Positions 57,729-64,000 of a stretch of DNA of 64,000 nt are shown here, one piece after another (the first letter of the stretch is position 1; each line of letters starts with the position of its first letter). The stretch covers positions 30,661 to 94,660 of the forward strand of contig VMFU01000001.1 in NCBI GenBank assembly GCA_007376205.1, in the 5' to 3' direction. Source of the DNA: Candidatus Peregrinibacteria bacterium Gr01-1014_25 (GTDB lineage Bacteria; Patescibacteriota; Gracilibacteria; Peribacterales; Peribacteraceae). Below the pieces are notes generated by a model, which had not been told where the DNA came from, searched no databases, and saw only the letters and a program-made list of their open reading frames with translations. The translations under genes and the position numbers were made by a program.

Positions 57729-59009
57729 ATGTCACAGCATCCCGCATCACCGGTCTCCCGATTGCTTCGGCGTGCGCAGAATGCCCTCCGCGTTCTCGTG
57801 CTGCGGCCGCTCGCCGCTGTATATATTGCCATCGAATACGGCGTGCTGCTGCTTACGCATCGGAAGGAACTGATGCGAGCGGGCTTCGTCACTCCGCTGT
57901 GGTTTTGGAGTTTCGGGCATCAAGCCATCGATCCCCACATGCTCGCGATGCGCTTCCGCGGAAAAAAACTCCTCATTGTCGTCAGTGACTACGGGAACAT
58001 GAATCCGTACCTCGTCGGTACGTTCGAGCAGTACGTCCGCATGTGCTACCTGCGGCACTCGCGGTTCATGGGAATGCTGCGCCCCCTGTTCAAACACGAA
58101 GAATTGCGGGCGTTGAAGATCGCCGTACTTCGCTTCGTCCTGCGCGTCCTCGGCCATGCAGCATCAATCGTTCCCACGTACCACGAACACCAGGGATCCG
58201 TCATCGAGGGGACGTTCATCACGGAACGTCTGCGGCTGTTCCAGCAGCATGCAGACATGCCTCTCATTCCCCTGACAGAGCCAATCGAACGCTTCCGCAG
58301 CCTGCTCCAGAAGACACATCCCGAACTGGCGGGGAAGTGGTTCGTTGCGCTCTACCTGCGCAGAACGGTAAAAGTCGGGGATGAAATGCGCGACACGGAC
58401 CCCGCCACCTTCGCCGACGTCATCGGGCGCATCCGTGGCCTCGGCGGATTCGTATTCTGCGGCGGCGACTACGACGATGCGCACGCCGTGTTCCCCGGAA
58501 TGCAGGGCGTCATGGGATACAGCGATTTCCCCTGCGAGCGGGAACTGACGGATTACTACGGCATCACACAGTGCCGCTTCCTCGTCGGTCCAACCAGCGG
58601 CCCGGTATCCATAGCCATGAGCTTCAACATCCCCAACCTCATGACCAACGACCCGTTCTACTACCATTCCGGCAACCGTGAGAACCAGATCGTGCTGCAC
58701 AGGAAGCTGCGCGATCGCGCGACGGGGAGAATCCTCGCGGCGCGCGAAACATTTTCCCCCCCCATCATCGCCTACCGCACGAAGGGCGAATTCGAACGCG
58801 CCGGACTGGAGCACATCGACAATACGAAGGAGGAGATCGCGGCCGCTCTCGAAGAAATGGTACAGCGCCACATCCTGGGGCACGACACCGTGCTGCCGGA
58901 GCACCAGCCTCTGTACGATCGCTTCAAGAGTCTCCTGCCGAAGGAATCCATCATCTACCAGTCGCCGTCGCGTCCGGCGCTTATCTATCTACAGAATCTC
59001 GTCTGGTAA
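57729..59009 (+). CDS. TIGR04372-like putative glycosyltransferase
   Basis: A 426-residue protein. The N-terminus has basic amphipathic helices (RLLRRAQNALRVLVLRPLAAVYIAIEYGVLLL). The second half reads WFVALYLRRTVKVGDEMRDTDPATFADVIGRIRGLGGFVFCGGDYDD, then LTDYYGITQCRFLVGPTSGPVSIAMSFNIPNLMTND, the layout of TIGR04372-family proteins, which are assumed GT-B-type glycosyltransferases in O-antigen loci. No donor can be named. The 712-codon track ORF begins inside the oxygenase gene in another frame and is rejected. Starts 8 nt after TAGGAT. Confidence 0.65.
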   Translation: MSQHPASPVSRLLRRAQNALRVLVLRPLAAVYIAIEYGVLLLTHRKELMRAGFVTPLWFWSFGHQAIDPHMLAMRFRGKKLLIVVSDYGNMNPYLVGTFEQYVRMCYLRHSRFMGMLRPLFKHEELRALKIAVLRFVLRVLGHAASIVPTYHEHQGSVIEGTFITERLRLFQQHADMPLIPLTEPIERFRSLLQKTHPELAGKWFVALYLRRTVKVGDEMRDTDPATFADVIGRIRGLGGFVFCGGDYDDAHAVFPGMQGVMGYSDFPCERELTDYYGITQCRFLVGPTSGPVSIAMSFNIPNLMTNDPFYYHSGNRENQIVLHRKLRDRATGRILAARETFSPPIIAYRTKGEFERAGLEHIDNTKEEIAAALEEMVQRHILGHDTVLPEHQPLYDRFKSLLPKESIIYQSPSRPALIYLQNLVW

Positions 59010-59026
59010 AGCGCGCGATGCATTCG

Positions 59027-59032
59027 TAGAAT
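59027..59032 (+). promoter_or_regulatory. -10-like TAGAAT for the DAO-family gene
   Basis: TAGAAT followed by GCGCGCG and ATG (7 nt). The hexamer overlaps the alternative ATG at 59031, which argues against that start. Confidence 0.5.
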
Positions 59033-59039
59033 GCGCGCG

Positions 59040-60473
59040 ATGCAACACGTGATTGTCGGTAACGGTATTGTGGCGCTGTCAACGGCGTTCCGCTTGGCAC
59101 AGCGACTCAAGGGATCGGACACGGTCACGGTCATCGGACCGTGCGACCGCCCGGGCGCCGCGACGATGGCGGCGGCGGCGATGCTCAATTCGTTCGCGGA
59201 AATCAGCGCGTACTCCCTGAAGTCGAAAGAGGACCGCTATCACTTCGCGTTGAGCCGGAGGGCCGCGCAACAATGGCCGGATTTTGAGAAAGAACTCGTC
59301 GATGCGGCGCGCGGCGTGGGATCGGCGTGCGATGCCATCAGCCGCGGAGAGCAGGACCGCGGAACGTACATCATCAACAACACCGCGGCGGACGAATGGG
59401 ACGACAAAAATTTCGATGCCATGGTGAAGGCTCTTGAGGATTTCAAAGAACCATTCACATTCGTGCATCCCGGGGAGATTCCCAATTACCTTCCCGCCCA
59501 GCACGAGCGCGCCGCGCGGGCGATCTACATTCCCGACGAAGGCTGGCTGAACCCGCGCATCGTGATCGAGACGCTCGACACCATCCTTAGCGGGCACGAC
59601 AGGGTGACGGTGATCGACGGAGAGGCGCGGCGTTTCCGGAAAAGCGGCGATGCGATATCCGGCGTGGAACTGGCCGACGGCACGGTCGTGGAAGGCGACG
59701 CGTTCCTCCTGGCGACGGGAGCATCGGCGAGCGCCCTGCTCGACGCAAGCGACTTGGGCATTGCCATGCAGCCCGTGTTCTACGGCCTCGGCGTGTCCAT
59801 CGAAATACGATCGGAGGGGCATCCGCATACGAAATGCGTGCGTACCACGAACCGCGGCGGCGCCTGCGGCATCTACAGCGTGCCGCTGTTCCTCGGCAAG
59901 AACGGGCCAAAGGACCACCTCGTGATTGGCGCGAGCAACCGCGTCATCAACAAACCAGTGCTCTACGGCAGGCTGTCGGCGGTCGAACACCTCATGCGGA
60001 GCGCCATGCAGGAAATCAACGGCCACTTCTACGCCGCAGATCTGGTGCGCGTGAACGTGGGCTGGCGTCCGACATCCCAAGACACGTACCCGCTCCTCGG
60101 CAAAACATCCGTGGGGAACCTCTGCATTGCTACGGGAACGAAGCGGGATGGCTTCCACCTCTCCCCGGTTTTGTCCGACATCATGGCGACGCTCATGACC
60201 GGAGGATCCGCGGAGAAGGAGTTCGACATGTTCGCGCCTGAACGGAAGGTCATCCGGGACATCCCGCGACAGGACGCCGTCGAGATGATCGTCAACAGCC
60301 TCATGAGCGAGCAGTACCAGCACGGATACAACCCCTCGAACGTGCTCATGAACGCGCAGGTGCGGGAAACGTACCGGAAAGACATCGAGGCGCTGCACGA
60401 CCGCATCGGCGCAAAAGACTGGGGAATCCACCCCGAGCTGGTGAACATGTACCGGGAAGGGCACGCGAAGTAG
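59040..60473 (+). CDS. FAD-dependent oxidoreductase, DAO/glycine-oxidase family
   Basis: A 477-residue flavoprotein: HVIVGNGIVALSTAFRLAQRL (FAD motif), GAATMAAAAMLN, GVELADGTVVEGDAFLLATGA and the family's C-terminal block VNVGWRPTSQDTYPLLGKTSVGNLCIATGTKRDGFHLSPVLSDIMATLM. DAO-family enzymes oxidise amines or hydroxy acids. In this context it may act on an amino sugar or on a sugar acid. The C-terminal extension of about 80 residues after the FAD block is not recognised. Starts 7 nt after TAGAAT. Confidence 0.78.
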   Translation: MQHVIVGNGIVALSTAFRLAQRLKGSDTVTVIGPCDRPGAATMAAAAMLNSFAEISAYSLKSKEDRYHFALSRRAAQQWPDFEKELVDAARGVGSACDAISRGEQDRGTYIINNTAADEWDDKNFDAMVKALEDFKEPFTFVHPGEIPNYLPAQHERAARAIYIPDEGWLNPRIVIETLDTILSGHDRVTVIDGEARRFRKSGDAISGVELADGTVVEGDAFLLATGASASALLDASDLGIAMQPVFYGLGVSIEIRSEGHPHTKCVRTTNRGGACGIYSVPLFLGKNGPKDHLVIGASNRVINKPVLYGRLSAVEHLMRSAMQEINGHFYAADLVRVNVGWRPTSQDTYPLLGKTSVGNLCIATGTKRDGFHLSPVLSDIMATLMTGGSAEKEFDMFAPERKVIRDIPRQDAVEMIVNSLMSEQYQHGYNPSNVLMNAQVRETYRKDIEALHDRIGAKDWGIHPELVNMYREGHAK

Positions 60474-60480
60474 CGCGCCG

Positions 60481-61155
60481 TTACACGCGATACAAATTCA
60501 CTTTCAGGTTCTTGTGCCACCCCGTCAGGGCGAACAGGGGTTCGCGGGCGCCGAAGACCTCTTTGTAGACGGGATTGTTGTAGACGTAGAAAACGTTCTT
60601 GTTCCCCTTCGCCGACTCGATCTTCCGCAGCACTTCGCCCGTGATGGTTTGGTCGAAGGAATTCTTATTGTGAATAATGACGGTGTCGTAGTCCTTCATG
60701 AGCGATGCGTAATCGACGTGACGGACATCCGCGCAGAGCAGCTCGACGTCGCTCGAGAACGCAGCGAGATTTTTGCGGCAGATATCGAGGAGCTCCTGCG
60801 ACAAATCGACGCCGACGATGCGGCTGCCCCTGAATGCCTTCGCCGCGATGACGCAGGGCTTGCCTTTTCCCACACCCAAATCGATGAAGAGCACTTTCCC
60901 CTGCACGAGCCCCAGCTTCTTCATGGCATCGAATGTTTTGACCAGCGGACTCGCGTACGTCGGCTGGTACCAGTTCGCACCCTCGCTCGGCATCTGCTTC
61001 ACGAGCGAAAAAAACGAGCCGTGCGTGATGATCCCCGACGTCTCGACGCCATTCATGATATCGAACAACCGGTTCTCAATGAGCTCCTCCTTGAAGCGGC
61101 GCAAGCCATTCTTCAATCCGTGCGTCTGCACCATCTTCGTGAGCATCGTCGGCAT
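60481..61155 (-). CDS. Class I SAM-dependent methyltransferase
   Basis: A protein of about 224 residues: KVLFIDLGVGKGKPCVIAAKAFRGSRIVGVDLSQELLDICRKNLAAFSSDVELLCADVRHVDYASLMKDYDTVIIHNKNSFDQ. The DLGVGKGKPC SAM loop and the HNKNSF motif in place of the usual hydrophobic motif IV resemble the Dot1/histone-lysine-methyltransferase-like group, though that relation is uncertain. Start chosen at MPTMLTKMVQTHG; the 85 upstream codons read like non-coding DNA. TATGTT lies about 23 nt upstream. Convergent with the DAO gene (7 nt gap). Confidence 0.75.
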   Translation of the reverse strand: MPTMLTKMVQTHGLKNGLRRFKEELIENRLFDIMNGVETSGIITHGSFFSLVKQMPSEGANWYQPTYASPLVKTFDAMKKLGLVQGKVLFIDLGVGKGKPCVIAAKAFRGSRIVGVDLSQELLDICRKNLAAFSSDVELLCADVRHVDYASLMKDYDTVIIHNKNSFDQTITGEVLRKIESAKGNKNVFYVYNNPVYKEVFGAREPLFALTGWHKNLKVNLYRV

Positions 61156-61318
61156 GGCATTCGTCGGGAAAAGCGACGGGGAACATAGCATGCACACATG
61201 GAAAACAAAAGCCGAATTTTCGGCTCCAAAGCGGCAAAATCCCCGCATGACATTCTTGTTTCCCGTGGGGGTATCCTGTATGGTTCGGCAACGTTTGGCT
61301 CTTGCGGCAATCGTGTCT

Positions 61319-61999
61319 ATGAAGCTCAATTTCTTCGATACGGCAAGCACTGCGCGGCCCGGTGACGCCCGACGGGAGGCGATACGGAATGTCGGCGAGC
61401 CGACGTTCACCGAGGATCATCGCGCCTTCGGGTACGACTACTTCGATAACCCCGATCTCGGCGTCGGATACGGCGGCTACGCCTACGACGGCCGGTTCGC
61501 CGAACCCGTGCGAAAAGCCATCGCCCACTATGGGCTGAAGCCCGGAGACCGCGTCCTGGAAATCGGGTGCGCGAAGGGGTACCTGCTGGTGGAATTCCTG
61601 AAGCAGGGCATGAACGTGGTGGGGATCGACGGCAGCGCGTACGCCATTGAAAACGCCCATCCCGACGTGAAGGCCTACCTGCAACGCGGCGATTTCCGCT
61701 CGTTGCCCTTCCCCGACAAATCCTTCGATCTCGTCATCGCAAAAGACACGCTGGAACACAACCCCGAGCCCGCGGTGCGAGCCACCATCGCGGAATGCAT
61801 GCGTGTGACGAAAGGTCCGACGTTCTTCCAGTTGTGCGTGGGGAGGACTCCAGCGGAAATCGCAGCCATGCCGAAGTGGGATCAAAGCTATACGATGAAC
61901 CACACGCCCGAGTGGTGGGATCGGTTCTTCGACGAGGTTGGCTACCGCGGCGACCTCCACTACAAAGTACTCGTCCCCGAGGGGGAGTGCGTTTCCTGA
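61319..61999 (+). CDS. Class I SAM-dependent methyltransferase
   Basis: A 226-residue methyltransferase: DRVLEIGCAKGYLLVEFLKQGMNVVGIDGSAYAIENAHPDVKAYLQRGDFRSLPFPDKSFDLVIAKDTLEHNPEPAVRATIAECMRVTKGPTFFQ. The YGGYAYDGRF segment before the SAM fold is common in glycan-locus methyltransferases. Start uncertain: an in-frame ATG at 61280 would add 13 residues (MVRQRLALAAIVS). It is followed after 7 nt by an aminotransferase gene, probably in one operon. Confidence 0.83.
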   Translation: MKLNFFDTASTARPGDARREAIRNVGEPTFTEDHRAFGYDYFDNPDLGVGYGGYAYDGRFAEPVRKAIAHYGLKPGDRVLEIGCAKGYLLVEFLKQGMNVVGIDGSAYAIENAHPDVKAYLQRGDFRSLPFPDKSFDLVIAKDTLEHNPEPAVRATIAECMRVTKGPTFFQLCVGRTPAEIAAMPKWDQSYTMNHTPEWWDRFFDEVGYRGDLHYKVLVPEGECVS

Positions 62000-62006
62000 C
62001 CATTCC

Positions 62007-63122
62007 ATGCGCGTTCCCTTTTCCTACCTTGAACGGCAGTTCGCGGACATCGATGCGTACTTCGAAGAGTTGCGACCGCTCGTGCAGACCGGCAATTTCA
62101 CGCTCGGCAAACCCGTCGAGCAATTCGAGGAGAGATTCGCTGCTCTCTGCAAAATGCCCTACGCCGTCGGCGTGGGCAGCGGCACGGATGCGCTGATGAT
62201 CTCGCTGATGATGCTGGGCATCCAGCCCGATGACGAAGTGATCACCACGGCGAACAATTTCATCGCCCCTGCCGGCGCCATCGCCTGCTGCCGCGCCCGC
62301 CCGGTATTCGTGGACAGCGATGAGGCCTACATGATGGACCCTACAAAATTGGAAGCAGTGATCACGCCGCGCACACGCGCGATCATCGCCGTGCACCACA
62401 ACGGCAACGTCTGCGACATGCCCGCGATCATGGCGGTCGCGGAGAAGCACAAACTCCTCGTGATCGAAGACGCGTGCCATGCGATCGGCGCTTCGCTCAA
62501 TGGAACGCCGGTGGGATCGTGGGGATCGACGGCATGCTTTAGCCTCCACCCCCTGAAGAACCTCAACGTGTGGGGCGACGGCGGCGTGATCGTCACGCGT
62601 TCGAAGGAGCTCTATGAGAAGATGCATCTGTACCGCAACCACGGCCTGAAAACCCGGGACGAAGTCGTGCTGTTCGGGCGGAATTCCCGTCTGCATACGG
62701 TGCAGGCGGCCATCGGCAACAAGCTCATTCGCGAGATCGACTTCATCACGTCGAGACGGATCGAGATCGCAGGGCAATACGATGTGGCGCTCTCCAAGCT
62801 CGCCCCCGAAATCAGCGTCCCGCCGAGAAACCCCGCCGTGAAGCACGTGTTCTTCCAGTACATCATCCGCGTGCGCAGCCGCGATGCGCTTCTGAAGCAC
62901 CTGCACGACGCGGGCGTCGAGGCGAAGATTCACTACCCCATTCCGATCCACCTGCAGGAAGGCGCCAAGTACTTGGGCTACAAGCCGGGCGATCTGCCCG
63001 TGACGGAGGAGGACAGCCGACACATTCTCTCCCTGCCGCTCCACCAGCATCTGACGCCGGAGGAAGTCGGTTATACCATCGAGCAAGTTCGGAATTTTTG
63101 CCGGAAGCAGCCTGCACTATGA
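62007..63122 (+). CDS. DegT/DnrJ/EryC1 sugar aminotransferase
   Basis: A 371-residue PLP aminotransferase: VPFSYLERQFADIDAYFEEL, VGVGSGTDALMISLMMLGIQPDDEVITTANNFIA, VIEDACHAIGA and the lysine motif CFSLHPLKNLNVWGDGGVIVT (lysine present). VKIHYPIPIHLQ-like AKIHYPIPIHLQEGAKYLGYKPGD follows. It is a second, divergent sugar aminotransferase, likely acting on a 3- or 4-keto sugar. Its stop overlaps the next SDR gene by ATGA. The track start at 61938 lies within the upstream methyltransferase in another frame. Confidence 0.9.
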   Translation: MRVPFSYLERQFADIDAYFEELRPLVQTGNFTLGKPVEQFEERFAALCKMPYAVGVGSGTDALMISLMMLGIQPDDEVITTANNFIAPAGAIACCRARPVFVDSDEAYMMDPTKLEAVITPRTRAIIAVHHNGNVCDMPAIMAVAEKHKLLVIEDACHAIGASLNGTPVGSWGSTACFSLHPLKNLNVWGDGGVIVTRSKELYEKMHLYRNHGLKTRDEVVLFGRNSRLHTVQAAIGNKLIREIDFITSRRIEIAGQYDVALSKLAPEISVPPRNPAVKHVFFQYIIRVRSRDALLKHLHDAGVEAKIHYPIPIHLQEGAKYLGYKPGDLPVTEEDSRHILSLPLHQHLTPEEVGYTIEQVRNFCRKQPAL

Positions 63123-64000
63123 AGGAAACCGTCCTCGTCACCGGCGGAGCCGGATACGTCGGGAGCCTGCTGGTCCCACGCCTCCTGCGCGAAGGGTACC
63201 GCGTGCGGGTTCTGGATATGTACCTCTACGGGGATGAGGCGCTGGAGGGGGCGCGGGGCAACCCGAACCTGGAGGAAGTGAGGGGCGACATCCGCGACCG
63301 CGATCTCCTGCGCCGCGCGCTCGCGGGGTGTGACGTCGTCATCCATCTGGCCTGCATCAGCAACGACCCAAGCTTCGAGCTCAACCCCGCGCTCGGAAAA
63401 ACCATCAACCTCGATGCGTTCGAGCCGCTCGTGCAGGAAGCTGTACATGCCGGCGTGCAGCGCTTCATCTTCGCATCATCCGCGAGCGTCTACGGCGTCA
63501 AAGACGTAGAGAACGTGACCGAGGACATGCCGCTCGAGCCCCTGACGGATTACTCGAAGTACAAGGCGATGTGCGAGGGCATTCTCGCAAGGTATCAATC
63601 GCCGGACTTCACAACCGTGACGCTCCGTCCCGCGACCATCTGCGGCTACGCTCCGCGGCAGCGCCTCGACGTCGTCGTGAATATCCTGACGAACCACGCG
63701 TATCATCATCGAAAGATCAACGTTTTTGGCGGCGAGCAGAAACGCCCGAATCTGCACATCGCCGACATGGTCGACGCGTACATGCTCATGCTGACTGCGC
63801 CGGCCAATCGCATCGCCGGCAAGGTCTACAATGTCGGCGGGGAGAACCACACCGTGCATGAGCTCGCCGAGATCGTCCGCGGCGTTGTCGGCGACGATGT
63901 GACGATGGAAACCGTGCCGACGGATGACCCGCGTTCGTACCACATTTCGTCCGCAAAAATCGCGGCAGAACTCGGTTTCCGCCCCTCCCGCTCCATCGCC
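63119..64000 (+). CDS. NAD-dependent epimerase/dehydratase (SDR), cut by window end
   Basis: This gene is not in the ORF track because it runs off the window. From the ATG overlapping the aminotransferase stop it reads MKETVLVTGGAGYVGSLLVP, CDVVIHLACISNDPSFELNP, FASSASVYGVKD and TDYSKYKAMCE (catalytic YSKYK), then KVYNVGGENHTVHELAEIV. At least 294 residues are present without a stop. It is a paralogue of the SDR at 33419. With the coupled aminotransferase it likely processes a 4-keto nucleotide sugar. Confidence 0.87.
   Translation, partial: MKETVLVTGGAGYVGSLLVPRLLREGYRVRVLDMYLYGDEALEGARGNPNLEEVRGDIRDRDLLRRALAGCDVVIHLACISNDPSFELNPALGKTINLDAFEPLVQEAVHAGVQRFIFASSASVYGVKDVENVTEDMPLEPLTDYSKYKAMCEGILARYQSPDFTTVTLRPATICGYAPRQRLDVVVNILTNHAYHHRKINVFGGEQKRPNLHIADMVDAYMLMLTAPANRIAGKVYNVGGENHTVHELAEIVRGVVGDDVTMETVPTDDPRSYHISSAKIAAELGFRPSRSIA

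Overview
This is a G+C-rich bacterial chromosomal window (about 60% G+C by eye; UGA is a normal stop). It is almost entirely a surface-glycan locus: nucleotide-sugar enzymes, many GT2 and GT4 glycosyltransferases, large GT-C-like membrane proteins, sugar methyltransferases, an MBOAT acetylation module and one MsbA-like ABC exporter. A few housekeeping genes are interspersed (PurC-PurE fusion, PurM, SufS-SufU, an ECF sigma factor, a TrpR-like regulator, tRNA-Ser(CGA) and tRNA-Thr(GGT)). The lineage cannot be fixed from the sequence. The TMTC-like TPR protein, the TrpR/YerC-like regulator and the compact layout would fit a Patescibacteria/Peregrinibacteria-type genome, but that is a weak guess.

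Layout. 1-1.5 kb: tRNA-Ser, an S51 peptidase and a small histone-like protein with two histone folds in tandem. 1.5-5.5 kb: UDP-glucose dehydrogenase and UDP-glucuronate 4-epimerase flanking a PAICS-type PurC-PurE gene. 5.5-14.6 kb: a minus-strand GT-C/DPM/FAD-oxidoreductase/GtrA/SDR/GMD run, divergent from a ColD-like dehydratase and a TMTC-like protein. 14.7-18.9 kb: housekeeping genes on the minus strand. 19-25.2 kb: membrane and glycosyltransferase operon. 25.2-40.5 kb: RmlA/RmlB, glycosyltransferases, two GT/methyltransferase fusions and SDRs. 40.6-53 kb: FkbM, a Wbp-like UDP-diacetamido-uronate set (Gfo/Idh, acetyltransferase, aminotransferase, 2-epimerase, dehydrogenase), glycosyltransferases and an ABC exporter. 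53-64 kb: methyltransferase, MBOAT and partner, Fe/2OG oxygenase, TIGR04372-like protein, DAO oxidoreductase, two methyltransferases, an aminotransferase and an SDR cut by the window end.

Together the genes can supply UDP-GlcA/GalA, GDP-4-keto-6-deoxymannose (probably onward to a 3-deoxy sugar), dTDP-4-keto-6-deoxyglucose (probably C-methylated) and UDP-2,3-diacetamido-uronic acids, and can assemble, decorate and export a polymer from them.

Three things stand out beyond the gene list. (1) A bacterial histone doublet whose halves are nearly identical in DNA at the first helix and at the RKTVR segment but diverged in the central helix. (2) About twenty genes with a TAnnnT -10-like hexamer 6-9 nt before the start codon and no Shine-Dalgarno, implying widespread leaderless transcription; this reassigns several starts. 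(3) Dispersed 7-bp-period repeats, two of them fold-back arrays with the same architecture carried in frame inside unrelated enzymes, plus a 30-bp palindrome at a TrpR-like gene with a second, decayed copy 18 kb away.
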